A DNA stretch of 64,000 bases from Arenimonas daejeonensis (GCF_007993735.1 NZ_CP042453.1:1984001-2048000); one strand, 5' to 3'. Counted from the first letter of the stretch, positions 11,657-24,404 are shown. Program-made: numbers and translations. Notes: generated by a model from the sequence alone, not told the origin.

Positions 11657-12582
11657 GGTTTACGTGCCAGAAGGGTGATGACTTCGAAGTGGGGCGGGCG
11701 CTTCTCGCGGGTCACGGCCTCGCAGACCGTGACCTCGAGGCCGGCCTTCTCGGCGTGGCGGCGCAGGTCCTTGGTCGTGAAGCCCAGGTTGACGTGGCCG
11801 TAGGGCGTCACCGCGGCCTGGTGTTCGTGCTTGCCCAGGCAGGTGGCCACCAGGCGGCCGCCCCGGCGCAGTACGCGCGCCGCTTCGGCGATGGCGAGGC
11901 CGGGTTTGGCGGCGTAGGTGAGCGCGTGCATCAGCAGCACCAGGTCGAAGCTGGTGTTGGGCTGCGAAAGCGCCTGCATGTCGCCCTCGGTCACCTCGAC
12001 GTGCCGGTACTTCCTGAGGCGCTCGCGGGCGGCGCCGACCACGCGTGCGCTCGAGTCCACGCAGACGTAGCGGCGCGCGTGCGGCGCCAGCAGTTCGGCC
12101 AGCACGCCGTCGCCCGAGGCCACATCCAGCACGTCGCCGGGTTCGAGCAGGGGCAGGGTGGAGCGCGCCAGTGCTTCCCAGGTGCGGCCGGGGGAATAGT
12201 GCCGCTCCATGTCGCCGGCGACCGAGTCGGCCCAGTTCTGGTCCGAGGCGCGGGCGGCCAGCACGGCCGGCAGGTGTTCGGCGTCCTGGCGCAGCAGGGG
12301 GTCGTCGGTGCTGTCACGCAGGGCTTCCCACAGGCGGCCCTCGGCCGGGTCCAGGGATTCGGCGTTGAATCGGTAGTAGGCGGAAACGCCGGCGCGGCGG
12401 TCACGCACCAGGTCGGCTTCCTTCAGGCGGGCCAGGTGGGTCGAGACGCGGGGCTGGGCCAGCCGGGTGATCGAGGACAGCTCGGCCACCGTGAGTTCTT
12501 CGCGCTCCAGCAGGGCCAGCAGCCGGACCCGGGTCGGGTCGGCGAGCACCTTCAGACAGGCCGACCAGGCTTCCAGGTCCAT
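11653..12582 (-). CDS. ArsR-type regulator fused to a SAM-dependent methyltransferase
   Basis: 309 residues from ATG 12582, preceded by AAAGGA. Residues ~1-85 are an ArsR/SmtB winged helix ([20 protein letters not shown], then recognition helix [16 protein letters not shown]) without evident metal-binding Cys pairs. Residues ~140-300 are a class I methyltransferase (SAM motif [16 protein letters not shown]; later [10 protein letters not shown]). The stop overlaps the metH start (ATGA). ArsR-family SahR regulators control methionine-cycle genes in other Proteobacteria; this fusion beside metH probably senses SAM or SAH (inference). A 34-bp inverted repeat covers its own translation start. Confidence 0.85.
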
Positions 12583-12613
12583 ATCTATCCTTTCATCCGG
12601 ATTCAAAGATATG
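12580..12613. promoter_or_regulatory. Inverted repeat at the ArsR-methyltransferase/metH operon start
   Basis: CATATCT and AGATATG arms bracket a near-symmetrical AT-rich block centred on ATCCGGAT, over 34 bp. It includes the ribosome-binding site and start codon of the regulator gene. Symmetry and location suggest an autoregulatory operator for the ArsR domain (inference). Confidence 0.55.
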
Positions 12614-12736
12614 GAAGGTTAGGCCTGCTGCACAGGGGCGTCAAGGCGGGCGGGGCCTTTCACGCCGCACGCACCTGTGCCCGGCGACGGCAGCGGCTAC
12701 AATTGCCGCCTTTCCCCATTGAACCGAGGGCACGCC

Positions 12737-13885
<1,149 letters not shown>

Positions 13886-13910
13886 GCCGAATCCGTACCC
13901 CGGCGTACCC

Positions 13911-13939
13911 GAAGCCCCGCTGAAGCGGGGCTTCTTTTT
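13911..13939 (+). terminator. Intrinsic terminator after the acyl-CoA dehydrogenase gene
   Basis: GAAGCCCCGCT (13911-13921) pairs with AGCGGGGCTTC (13924-13934) and is followed by TTTTT. Confidence 0.9.
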
Positions 13940-14018
13940 GGGCGCTTTTGCGCTGGCCGCCGCCTGCGCCCAGGGCTACAATTTCGCACTTTATCCACGC
14001 CCTGCGAGAACGCGGTCA

Positions 14019-17000
14019 ATGAACGCCCACGCCCTGGCCTCCGCCGACACCCTCGATGCCGTCATCGCCGCCCTGCCGGCCGGCCTTCCCGCTGCCGAAA
14101 AGGCACTGCTCGAGCGGTTCACCCGTGGCTTCTTCGAGCGCCTGCCGGAAGACGAACTGGCGTCACGCCCGGCCGCCGACTGGGCCGCCGCCGCGCGCTC
14201 CTTCCTGGCCTTCGCCGGCCAGCGCGAGGCCGGCCGCGCCAAGATCGCGGTGCTCAACCCGACCCTGGCCGCCGACGGTTTCGAGAGCACGCACACCTTG
14301 GTGCGCATCGTCAACGACGACATGCCCTTCCTGGTGGACTCGGTGCGCATGGCGCTGTCCCTGTGCGGTGTCAGCCTGCACCAGATCGCCCATCCGGTGA
14401 TGGCCATCCGTCGCGACGCCGCCGGCAATCTGCAGGCGGTGGGCGAGGGCACCGCCGAATCGCTGATGCACCCGGAGATCGACCGGCTGGCCGACGCCGA
14501 CGCGATGGCGGCGATCGAGCAGGCGATCCAGGGCGCGCTGGTGGACGTACGCGAATCGGTGGCCGACTGGGCGCCGATGCGCGAGAAGATGCTGGCCATC
14601 GCCGAGGAACTGGCGACCCGGGCGATGCCCGTGGACGCCGCCGGCCGCGCCGAGGCGCAGGCCTTCCTGCGCTGGGCCGCCGACAACCACTTCACCTTCC
14701 TGGGCTACCGCGAATACGAGGTAGTGGACCGCAAGCTGGCGGCCGTGCAGGGCAGCGGCCTGGGCCTGCTGCGCGGCAAGGACCACCTGGTACAGCCGCG
14801 GCCGATCACCGGCCTGGCCGCCGCCGACCTGGCGCCGGGCCAGAAGCTCGACGCGCTGATCCTGACCAAGACCAATGCCCGGGCCACCGTGCACCGCCCG
14901 GGTTACATGGACTACATCGGCGTGCTGGTGTTCGACGAAAAGGGCATTGCGGTGCGCGAACAGCGTTTCCTCGGCCTTTACACCTCCAGCGCCTACAACC
15001 GCCGCCCCTGGGAGATACCCCTGGTGCGCCAGCGCCACGAACACGTGATGGCGGCTTCGGGCCTGGCCACCAACAGCCACAGCGGCAAGGCCCTGCGCCA
15101 CATCCTGGAGACGCTGCCGCGCGAGGAGCTGTTCCAGTCCAGCGCCGACGAACTGCAGCGCACCGCCATGGGCATCCTGGGCCTGCAGGAGCGCGCGCGC
15201 ACCCGCCTGTTCCTGCGCCGCGACCGTTACGGGCGTTTCTTCTCCGCCCTGGTCTACATCCCGCGCGACCGCTTCAACACCGGCATCCGCCAGCGCATCG
15301 AAGCGCTGCTGATGCAGGAACTGCAGGGCGAGCGCCTGGACAACAACATCCAGATCGGCGAATCGCCGCTGGCCCAGCTGCACCTGGTGATCCGTCCCAA
15401 GGCGGGTGCCAGCGTCCAGTACGACCAGGACAAGCTGGAAGCCGCGCTTGCCGGCATCGTGCGCGACTGGCACGACGAACTGCGCGAGACCTGGTGCGCG
15501 CCCATGGCGAGGAACAGGGGCTGCGTCTGTTCCAGCGTTTTGGTCGCGGCCTGCCCGCCGGTTATGTCGAGGCCGTCAGCGCCGAGAACGCCGCCGCCGA
15601 CGTGCTGCAGGCTTCGCTGCTGAGCGGCCCGGACGACCTGCGCATCGCCTTCTCGCGCGGCAGCGGCGATTCGCTCGGCTTCAAGCTGATCCGGCAGGCC
15701 AGCGAAATTGCGCTCTCGGACGTGCTGCCGGTGATGGAGAACCTGGGCCTGCGCGTGCTGGCAGAACATCCCTATGAACTGCTGGTGGACGGCGAAAGCA
15801 TCTCGATCCAGCATTTCGAGGTGCAGTCGCTGCGCGGCGAGATCGACGTCGAGGCCGCGCGCGTGCCGTTCGAGGAGGCGTTCGCCGCCGTCTGGCGCGG
15901 TGACGCCGAGAACGACGGCTTCAACCGCCTGCTGCCCAGCGCCCGCCTGGAATGGCGCGACATCGCCATGCTGCGCGGTTACGCCAAATACTCGCTGCAG
16001 ACCGGCGTGCCGTTCTCGCAGCCTTACATGGAAGAAGCGCTGCAGCGTTACCCGGTGATCGCGCGCCTTCTGTACGAGCTGTTCGCCGCGCGTTTCGAAC
16101 CCGGCCGCGAACAGCCGCTCGACGCCGCCGGCCAGCAGGCCCTGCACGACCAGATCGCCTGGCTGCTGCCCAGCGAGAAGCGCAAGTCGCTGGACACGAT
16201 CCCGCAGGAGATCTCCGCCGCCCGCACACTCGACCGCAACGCCCAGATCGACGCCTGCACCGACGCGCTGGAGATCCTGCTCGACAGCGTGGTCACCAGC
16301 ATCGACGACGACCGCATCCTGCGCGGCTTCATGGCCCTGATCAACGCGACGCTGCGCACCAGCTTCTACCAGAAGAAGGGCGGTACGCATCGGGACTACA
16401 TCAGCTTCAAGTTCGACCCGGCGATGGTTCCGGATCTGCCGAAGCCGCGGCCTTATCGGGAAATCTTCGTGTACTCGCCGTTCGTAGAGGGCGTCCACCT
16501 GCGGTTCGGCCCCGTTGCGCGCGGCGGCCTTCGTTGGTCCGACCGCCGCGAGGACTTCCGCACCGAGGTGCTGGGCCTGGTGAAGGCGCAGATGGTGAAG
16601 AACACCGTCATCGTGCCCGTGGGTTCCAAGGGCGGCTTCGTGGTCAAGCGTCCGCCGGTGGGCGGCGACCGCGACGCCCAGCTGGCCGAGGGCATCGCCT
16701 GCTACAAACGTTTCATCAACGGCCTGCTCGACATCACCGACAACCTGGTGAACGGCGAAGTGGTGCCGCCGGTGGACGTGGTGCGCCACGACCTGGACGA
16801 CCCCTACCTGGTGGTCGCGGCCGACAAGGGCACCGCCACCTTCTCCGACATCGCCAACGGCATCGCGGCCGAACACGGCTACTGGCTGGACGACGCCTTC
16901 GCCTCGGGTGGTTCGGTCGGTTACGACCACAAGGGCATGGGCATCACCGCCAAGGGCGCCTGGGAGTCGGTGCGGCGCCACTTCCGTGCGCTCGGCATCG

Positions 17001-18937
17001 ACAGCCAGTCGCAGGACTTCACCTGCGTCGGCGTCGGCGACATGTCGGGCGACGTGTTCGGCAACGGCATGCTGCTGTCGAAACACATCCGCCTGGTCGC
17101 GGCCTTCGACCACCGCCACATCTTCCTGGACCCGAACCCGGATTCGGCGCGCAGCTACGTCGAGCGCGAACGTTTGTTCAAGCTGCCGCGCTCGAGCTGG
17201 GAGGACTACGACAAGTCGCTGATTTCGGCCGGCGGCGGCATCCATCCGCGCTCGGTCAAGTCCATCGCCATCACGCCGGAAGTCCGGGCCGCGCTCGACA
17301 TCGCCGAGGGCGTCGAGCAGATGAGCCCGATGGAACTGATGAACGCCATCCTCAAGGCGCCGGTGGACCTGCTGTGGAACGGCGGCATCGGCACCTACGT
17401 CAAGGCCAGCAGCGAATCGCACACCGACGCCGGCGACCGCGCCAACAACGGCCTGCGGGTCAACGGCAACGAGCTGCGCTGCAAGGCGGTGGGCGAGGGC
17501 GGCAACCTGGGCATGACCCAGCGCGGCCGTATCGAGGCAGCGTTCGCGGGCGTGCTGGTGAACACCGACTTCATCGACAACTCCGCCGGCGTGGACACCT
17601 CCGACCACGAGGTGAACATCAAGATCCTGCTGGCGGCCCCGGTCAAGCGCGGCGAGCTCAGCCAGGAGCAGCGCAACGCCCTGCTGGCCAGCATGACCGA
17701 CGAGGTCGGCGAGCTCGTGCTCAACGACAACTACCGCCAGAACCAGGCCATCAGCCTGATGGAGCGCATGAGTGTGTCGCGCCTGGGTTCGTTCGGGCAC
17801 TTCATCCGCACGCTGGAAGGCCAGGGCCTGCTGGACCGCGCCATCGAGTTCCTGCCCACCGACGCCGAGCTCAACGACCGCAAGTCGCGCGGCCAGGGCC
17901 TCACCCGCCCCGAACTGTCGGTGCTGCTGAGCTACGACAAGATCGTCATCTTCAATCAGATGCTCGATTCTGACGTGCCCGAGGACCCCTACCTGTCCAA
18001 GGAGCTGGTGCGCTACTTCCCCAACGCCCTGCAGGAGAAGTACGCGCAGGACATGGAGAACCACCGCCTGCGCCGCGAGATCATCGCGACCGCGGTCACC
18101 AACTCCACCGTCAACCGCATGGGCTCGACCTTCATCCTGCGCATGCAGGAGGACACCGGCGAGACCCCGGCGCAGATCGCCAAGGCGTTCACCATCAGCC
18201 GCGAAGTGCTGCGCGCCCGCGACCTCTGGGCCGGCATCGACGCGCTGGACCTGAAGGTGCCGGAAAGCGCCCAGCTCGAGGCGCTGATGGGCATCTGGCA
18301 CCTGCAGCGCAACATGACGCGCTGGCTGCTGAACCGCCCGGGCGAGAGCCTCAACATCGCCGAGAAGGTCGAGCGTTACGCCGACGGCGTCGCCCTGCTG
18401 CACCGTTCGCTGGCCGACGTGCTGCCGGCCGGTGCGCGCGCCGACCTGCTGGCCGACCAGGCCCGCTGGCGCCAGCTCGGTTTCCCCGAGGAACTGGCGC
18501 TGGCCTTCGCCAGCCTGTCCTTCCTCAGTTACGCGCTGGACATCGTCGAGGTCGCGATCGAGAAGCGGCTGGCGGTGCTGGACGTCGCGACAGCGTACTT
18601 CAGCCTGTCCGATGCCCTGCACACCAAGTGGCTGATGGACAGCGTCGAAGCGCTGCCGGTCGAAGGCCGCTGGCATGCCCAGGCCCGTGGCGTATTGCGC
18701 GACGAACTGCAGGCCCAGCAGCGTGCCCTGGTCGGGCAGGTGCTGGCCGCGGCCGAGGCGGGCACCCAGCCGCAGGCGCTGGTTGAATCCTGGCTTGCCC
18801 GCGACGACGCCACGCTCCGCTACACGCTGGGCATGTTCGCCGACATGCGCAACCTGCGCGGACTGGACTATCCGACGCTGTCGGTGGCCGTGCGCAGGCT
18901 GGCGCAGGTCGCCAGCGCCGGCAGCCGCAGTGCCTGA
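14019..18937 (+). CDS. NAD-specific glutamate dehydrogenase, large type (frameshift near 15490)
   Basis: About 1639 residues, the large (~180 kDa) GDH class. It oxidises glutamate to 2-oxoglutarate and ammonia with NAD+. The N-terminal ~700 residues carry regulatory ACT-like segments (IVNDDMPFLVDSVRMALSL). The catalytic core follows with VARGGLRWSDRREDFRTEV, the Lys-containing GSKGGFVVKR, the later GVGDMSGDVFGNGML, and a C-terminal helical region. One C is missing near 15490 (ACCCTGG read as ACCTGG); both sides are fully conserved. The ATG at 14019 is chosen because the family N-terminus aligns there. Monocistronic; REP-like hairpins follow. Confidence 0.92.
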
Positions 18938-18950
18938 TTCCCAAACGCAT

Positions 18951-19010
18951 CCCTCCCCACGCGTGGGGAGGGGTGGGGAGGGGCGGTCGCGGTTGAAGCC
19001 GCTCCTACAG
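18951..19010. repeat. REP-like double element: 22-bp perfect palindrome plus GTAGGAGCGGCTTC-type REP
   Basis: 18951-18972 is a perfect palindrome (CCCTCCCCACGC and its complement). It is followed by GGGGAGGGG and, at 18985-19010, the reverse complement of CTGTAGGAGCGGCTTCAACC with a GCGACC tail. From memory, the latter is a dispersed REP motif in Pseudomonas and Xanthomonadaceae. It fills the gap between the GDH and nadK genes. Confidence 0.6.
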
Positions 19011-19023
19011 TAAGCTCGGCCCC

Positions 19024-19799
19024 ATGAGCCTGCCCGCCCAACCGCGCATCGCCTTCCTCGCCAGCCCGACGCCGGAGGGCAGGCGGCACTGGCCAAACTC
19101 ACCGCCCTGCATGGCCAGGTCGCACCGGACCAGGCCGACGTGGTCTGCGCGCTCGGCGGCGACGGCTTCATGCTTCAGACCCTGCACCGGCACGGCGCGC
19201 TGGGCCGCCCGGTATACGGCATGAAGCTGGGCACGGTGGGTTTCCTGATGAACCAGCACCGGCCCGAAAGCCTGATCGAACGCCTGCACGCGGCCGAAGC
19301 CACGGTGCTGCGGCCGCTGGAGATGGTGGCCACCACCGAATCCGGGGCTACCGTCACCTCGCTGGCCTACAACGAGGTGTCGCTGCTGCGCCAGACGCGC
19401 CAGGCCGCGCACCTGCGCGTTTTCCTCAACGGCCAGGTCCGTCTCGAGGAACTGGTCTGCGATGGCGCCCTGGTCGCCACGCCGGCCGGCAGCACGGCCT
19501 ACAATTTTTCCGCGCACGGTCCGATCCTGCCCCTGGGTTCGCAGGTGATCGCGCTGACGCCGATCGCCGCCTTCCGGCCCCGGCGCTGGCGCGGCGCGCT
19601 GCTGCGGGCCGACACCGAGGTCAGGCTGGAGGTGCTGGGCGGCTACAAGCGGCCGGTCAGCGCCACCGCCGATTCGCACGAGGTCCGTGACGTGGCGGAA
19701 GTGGTCATCCGCGAGTCGCGCGAGCGCACGGTCACCCTGCTGTTCGACCGCGAACACAACCTCGAGGAACGCATCCTCAACGAGCAGTTCATCAGCTGA
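19024..19799 (+). CDS. nadK: NAD kinase (frameshift near 19078)
   Basis: Phosphorylates NAD to NADP. From ATG 19024: [12 protein letters not shown], then the NAD-kinase signature GGDGFML (from [10 protein letters not shown]), the NE motif in [13 protein letters not shown], and [20 protein letters not shown]. One G is missing from GAGGGGCAG near 19078, hiding ~20 residues between the start and the GGDG motif. Corrected length is 258 residues, a typical short bacterial NAD kinase. The gene is essential in most bacteria, so the break is very probably a consensus error. Confidence 0.9.
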
Positions 19800-19841
19800 G
19801 CCGTCGCAGACGCTGAGACCGCGAACGGCCACACTACCGCC

Positions 19842-20768
19842 ATGAGCCCGCAGTCCCTCCCGCCCGAACGCCCCGCCGACCGCCTGGTCGTGGCCATCAC
19901 CGCGCGTGCGCTGTTCGACCTGGAAGACAGCCATGCGCTGTTCCAGGCCAGCGGACTGGACGCCTATGCCGAGTTCCAGCGCAGCCGTGAAAAGGAAATC
20001 CTGGCGCCGGGCATCGCTTTCCCGCTGGTGCAGAAACTGCTGGCGCTCAACGCCGGTGCACCGCCTGACCGGCCGCGGGTCGAGGTGGTGCTGCTGTCGC
20101 GCAACTCGTCCGACACCGGCTTGCGCATCTTCAACTCGATCCGGCACTACGGCCTGGGCATCGTGCGCGCGGTTTTCACCAGCGGTGCCGAGACCTGGCC
20201 CTACATCAAGCCGTTCGGGGCGCAGCTGTTCCTGTCCGCGAATCCCGAATCGGTGCGCAGCGCATTGGAGAACGGCTTCGCCGCCGCCACCATCCTGCCC
20301 GCCAAGGCCTTCGAACCTTCGCATCCGCAGCTGCGCATCGCCTTCGACGGCGACGCGGTGATCTTCGGCGACGAGTCCGAGCGTGTCTCGCAGGAGTCGG
20401 GTCTGGCGGCCTTCCACAGCAACGAATCCACGCGGGTGTACGAACCGCTGTCGGGCGGGCCCTTCCGCGGTTTCCTGGCGGCGCTGCACGAACTGCAGCA
20501 GGCTTTTCCGCCGGGCGAGGATTCGCCCCTGCGCACGGCCCTGGTCACGGCACGCTCCGCACCCGCGCACGAACGTGTCATCCTGACCCTGCGCGAGTGG
20601 GGCGTGCGCCTGGACGAGGCCATGTTCCTCGGTGGCCGCGACAAGGGGCCGTTCCTGCAGGCCTTCGGCGCCGACATCTTCTTCGACGACTCCCGGCACA
20701 ACATCGAGAACGCACGCCGGCACGTGGCGACCGGGCACGTGCCTTATGGCGTCACCAACGAAAACTAG
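19842..20768 (+). CDS. Cytosolic 5'-nucleotidase (NT5C/PF06189 type)
   Basis: 308 residues. Resembles the cytosolic 5'-nucleotidase family that dephosphorylates nucleoside monophosphates: VVAITARALFDLEDSHALF near the N-terminus, the central VVLLSRNSSDTGLRIFNSI, RIAFDGDAVIFGDESE (HAD-like acidic motif) and GADIFFDDSRHNIENAR near the end. Follows nadK by 42 bases on the same strand, so the pair may share transcripts and a role in nucleotide/NAD(P) pools. Convergent with, and overlapping by 4 bp, the MFS gene at 20765. Confidence 0.8.
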   Translation: MSPQSLPPERPADRLVVAITARALFDLEDSHALFQASGLDAYAEFQRSREKEILAPGIAFPLVQKLLALNAGAPPDRPRVEVVLLSRNSSDTGLRIFNSIRHYGLGIVRAVFTSGAETWPYIKPFGAQLFLSANPESVRSALENGFAAATILPAKAFEPSHPQLRIAFDGDAVIFGDESERVSQESGLAAFHSNESTRVYEPLSGGPFRGFLAALHELQQAFPPGEDSPLRTALVTARSAPAHERVILTLREWGVRLDEAMFLGGRDKGPFLQAFGADIFFDDSRHNIENARRHVATGHVPYGVTNEN

Positions 20769-21899
20769 GCCCGACGCCTCAGCGCGTAGATCAGCCACGC
20801 CACGCCCGTCACCGCCGCGCCCAGCGCAAACGCCAGCTCGCCGCCGCCCGCGCTTTCCCAGGCCAGCGCCGCCATCGCCGCACCCAGTACACCGCCTACG
20901 CCCTGGCTGAAGCCGAAGAACAGGCTTTGCCCGGCGCCGGCACGGCGGCCGGGGAAAAAGTCCGCCATCAGGCGCATGCAGCAGGCGTAGAAGGTGGCGA
21001 AACTCAGCGCGTGCGTCGCCTGCGCCAGCGCCATCACCACGAGCGAGTCGGCGAAATAGGCGGTCAGCAGCCAGCGCAACACGGTTGCCACCAGGCAGGC
21101 CATCAGCAGGGGCGAAGCGCCGTGGCGCGCGATCAGTTTCGGCGCTTTCCAGAACATCACGATCTCGATCAGCACGCCCAACGCCCACAAGGCACCGATG
21201 ACGGCGCCCGAATGGCCATGCGCCTGCAGGTGCAGCGTGTAGAACACATAGAACGGCCCGAAACCCATCTGCATCAGCAGCGCGACGATCAGGAACCGGC
21301 GTACGCCCGGGCGTTTCCACAGGTGCCCGGCATCGCCGGCCGTTTCCTCGTGCCGGGGTGGTTCGTCGTTGCGGTGCAGCCAGGCGGCCAGCACCATCGC
21401 CATGAACAGTGGCAGGGCCAGCCATGGAAACGAATCACCTCCGAAGTGGTCGAGCAAGGCGCCGTAGGTGCCGGCCACCAGCAGGAATCCGATCGAACCC
21501 CAGACCCGCAGCCGTCCGTACAGGTCGGCGCGCGGCCCCAGCGCCGTCAGCGTCATCGCCTCGAACTGCGGCATCACCGCGTTGTAGAACAGGCCGAACA
21601 CCGCCATCACCGACAGCAGTGCCCAGGCGCTGCGGGTGAACACGAAAGCGGCGAAAAAGCAGCGTCAGCACGCAGCCGGCGAAGAACCAGAGCCCCGGGC
21701 GCGGACTGCGATCCGTCAATGCCGCCCAGGCCGGCGGCGCGATGATGCGCGTGCCGTACCAGAGCCCCAGCATGCCGCCGACCACGTATCCGCCGTGTCC
21801 CAGCGCGTCCACCCAGCGCCCGACGTAGGGTGAGTAGGCGCCCAGCGCCGCGTAGTAGCAGAAATAGAACAGCGAAAATCGCCGCAGGTTCGCGTCCAT
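20765..21899 (-). CDS. MFS transporter, HcaT/PPP family (frameshift near 21655)
   Basis: About 377 residues, predicted 12-helix inner-membrane transporter of the MFS_1-like (phenylpropionic acid/nucleoside-related) group. The N-terminus has the typical FSLFYFCYYAALGAYSPYVG pattern; later helices include GSIGFLLVAGTYGALLDHFG and ALSFATFYACCMRLMADFFPG. One extra T in a five-base run at 21653-21657 splits helix 3; removing it gives VLTLLFAAFVFTRS. Substrate is unknown. It starts 77 bases beyond the DUF4785 stop on the same strand. Confidence 0.8.
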
Positions 21900-21975
21900 G
21901 CGTGGCGCCCGGAAGAAGAACGGCCGGACCCGAAGGCCCGGCCGTCATCATCGCCGGTTTGCCCGGCGGCCGGAA

Positions 21976-23238
21976 CTAGCGTTCGGCCAGGCGGTTGTTG
22001 TCCACCGGGTCCGTCGGCCGCGTGGGGGCCGGCCGAGGGCCGGGGTTCGGCGCTGCGGCGCCGGCTTCGCGTGCCGCCAGCTCGCGGGTATCCAGCGTAC
22101 CCATGCGGGTCTGGTCCTTGAGCTCGAGGAAACGCAGCTCGAACGGCGCGCCATACCCGGCAGGCACGTGGCCGCGATTGAAGGCCAGGCCCAGGCGGCG
22201 CTGGCCGGGGCCAGCCAGTCCGCCGCATGCGCCTGCGACACGGGCCGGCTGACGCCGTCCGGACCGGCGGCGAACAGCGTGCCACGCAGCTCGTAGCGGC
22301 CCTCCGCCGCGACCTGCACGGGCAGGTCGAAGCGCAGCGTGCCGGCGTCGAAGCCATAGCCACCGGCCAGGCGGGCCGTGGGCCGGGCGATCGCCACCGC
22401 GGTGCGGGCGTCACGCTGCACCGTGTTTCCCCGACCACCTGGCCGGCGAAGAGTTGTACTTCCCACAGGCCCGGCTCGTCCCCGGCATCCGCCGGCACCG
22501 CCAGTCGCGCCTTGCCGTTGCGGAAGGACAGCGGGTAGCTGCGCCCGGACGGCGACACCAGTTCGCCCTCGACCTGGCCGCCGGCCAGGCGGGTCCGACC
22601 GCGCTGCATCGCCGCGGCGACTTCCAGCGTGTCGCCCGCCAGCCAATGGCTGCGCGCCGCCTGCGCCTTGAGCACGTAGGGGCTCTCGGGTTCGTACACG
22701 TGCCATAAAGGTAGCGTCCGCTGGCCTTGGGCAGGGCGACCTGGAAACGGCCCTGGCCATGCGCCGCGGCGATCTGCACGATGGCCGAACCCTCGGGCAC
22801 GTCCATGCCGGCGGCCCGCAGCTGCCGGGCGTTGGCCTTGCGCTGGAACGACTGCGGTTCCGGGATCATCCGGCCGTTTTTCATCACGCGCACCGACCCC
22901 GGATCCACTGCGGTATTGCCGGCGGCCGGGCTGATGCGGATCACGGCACCGGGCGCGGTGGTCTGGATGTCGAAACCGCGCTTGAGTTCGGCACCGTCGG
23001 CCATCGCCCAGAACTCGCGGCTTTCAGCCAGGTGAGGCGCGCTGGCTTCGAGCCCGGCCTGCGGGTCCAGCGCCCAGGCGAAGGACAGCGGCTGGCGTTC
23101 GAACTTGCCGGTCGGCACCGGGGCCGCCATCAGCTTCGTGGGCGACTGGTCGGCGCTGCCGGGCGGCAGCAGGTTGCCGGCCTGGGCCGACGCGGCGAGG
23201 GCCAGGGACATCAGGCAGAACAGGAGATTCTTGTTCAT
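21976..23238 (-). CDS. DUF4785 exported protein (frameshifts near 22706, 22432 and 22208)
   Basis: Opens at ATG 23238 with a clear signal peptide (LLFCLMSLALAASAQAG), so exported. The corrected product is ~421 residues. The N-terminal half (LMAAPVPTGKFERQPLSFAW) and central Ig-like region (YVLKAQAARSHWLAGDTLEV) match my memory of the DUF4785 family of Xanthomonadaceae and relatives. The C-terminal part ends in a Pro-rich tail (NPGPRPAPTRPTDPVDNN). Three single-base losses, two in G/C runs, divide it into four frames. It starts three bases after the lipase stop, so the two form a coupled operon. Function unknown; it may assist or bind the secreted lipase (inference). Confidence 0.65.
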
Positions 23239-23241
23239 GGC

Positions 23242-24096
23242 TCAGCTCCCCATGTCGGTGCGCAGGATGGAATCGAGCCCGAAACAGGCGCGACGGCTCT
23301 GGTTGTGCGAAAGCGGCTCGCTGCCGCGCATCCGCGACTTGTCCTGGAACCACAGGCTGCCGGCCGCCGACTGGCTGGAGCAGTTGAGGAAACCGTCGGA
23401 ACACGAGTTCAGCCACAGCTGGGTGGTCTCCAGCCCGACGTTCTCGAAATAACCGCCGCAGTAGCTGTCCGAATCCCAGATCGCCGAATCCACGTCGGTG
23501 CCGACCACGTTGCGGAAGGTCCTGGGCAGGGCGGGACGACCGGACGTGCCGAGCAGCCAGCTGGCGTTGTAGCTGGCCATCCAGCTGGTCTGCTGCATCC
23601 GCACCGCGTCGTTCTTGTAGCCGAGCAGCCAGCCGACCGCGCTTTCGAACACGTTGCCGGCGATCACCGCGTCGGCCAGCGGCGTGCCGGCCGAGGACGG
23701 TGCCAGCGCGTTCACCCGCACGGTCTTGGCGATGATGTCCGGATAGCGGCTGTCCCAGGTCGGGTTGGACAGGATCCAGCGCATCACGTTGCCGCCGTTG
23801 CTGTGCGTGATCACGATCAGCCGGGTGATGCCCTTGCCGTTGATGAAAGTGGTCAGCTGGCCCGCCAGGCAGCCGGCGGCGGCGTTGTCCCACATGTACT
23901 TGGTGAAGTCGCAGTTGATGACGACGTAGTTGGCGGGATTCGGCAAACCGCCGCGCACGTTGTTGACGAACTCCGGCTTCCAGTAGTCCGCCGTGGCGTT
24001 GCTCTGTTGGCCGGTGCCATGCACGAAGGCGACACCGGTGTTGGCGTTGCACACGCCGGATACGACCGCCAGGGCGGCCAAGATGAGATAGCGCAC
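23242..24096 (-). CDS. Secreted alpha/beta-hydrolase (lipase-like)
   Basis: 284 residues from GTG 24096, which sits immediately after a strong GGGGAGGG ribosome-binding site; the longer frame to 24264 lacks one. Residues 1-~20 are a signal peptide (YLILAALAVVSGVCNA). The mature part begins with an oxyanion-type FVHGTG, and the nucleophile elbow is HSNGGN (Ser in G/T-H-S-x-G). Eight or more Cys residues (NCDF, GCLAG, YCGG, SCSDGFLNC, ACFG) suggest disulfide stabilisation in an extracytoplasmic enzyme. An esterase or lipase role is likely; substrate unknown. Operon with DUF4785 downstream. Confidence 0.75.
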   Translation of the reverse strand: MRYLILAALAVVSGVCNANTGVAFVHGTGQQSNATADYWKPEFVNNVRGGLPNPANYVVINCDFTKYMWDNAAAGCLAGQLTTFINGKGITRLIVITHSNGGNVMRWILSNPTWDSRYPDIIAKTVRVNALAPSSAGTPLADAVIAGNVFESAVGWLLGYKNDAVRMQQTSWMASYNASWLLGTSGRPALPRTFRNVVGTDVDSAIWDSDSYCGGYFENVGLETTQLWLNSCSDGFLNCSSQSAAGSLWFQDKSRMRGSEPLSHNQSRRACFGLDSILRTDMGS

Positions 24097-24404
24097 GATC
24101 CCTCCCCAGGAACTCAATGCGTCACGCGGGTTCCCCGTCCTTGCGTCGCCGCGTTGCGGTGGAACCGGCGCTCCCCTGCGCCGGCGTATGGCGCTCGACA
24201 CTACGGGTAAATCCGTGATCGTCAACACAATTCGATGCTGCGATGCGGCAGGGTATGGTTTCACGCCATGCTGCTGCGCTGCCGCAATCTGCGCAGTATC
24301 GCTATCGGGTCGCGGGCCGGTTCCGGCAACTGCGAACCCCGCCGGGCCTGCGTATGGAAACGGTGCCGGGACGCCGACAGCGCCTCGCAGCAGCCTTCAC
24401 GCGC
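24097..24404. other. 308-bp intergenic region; possible lipase promoter
   Basis: No convincing gene in either strand; the plus-strand frames here lack ribosome-binding sites and family resemblance. On the minus strand TTGACG (24225-24220), 16 bp, TAGTGT (24203-24198) is a moderate promoter candidate for the lipase operon, about 100 bases before its GTG. The rest shows nothing I can name. Confidence 0.4.

Noticed and set aside
15254..19171. 1305-codon minus-strand frame opposite the glutamate dehydrogenase
   Set aside because: A third-position GC artefact: composition mirrors the codons of the sense gene, and no motif is seen.
24184..24404. Small plus-strand genes in the lipase/DUF2461 gap
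   Set aside because: The frames lack ribosome-binding sites and recognisable domains; composition looks non-coding.
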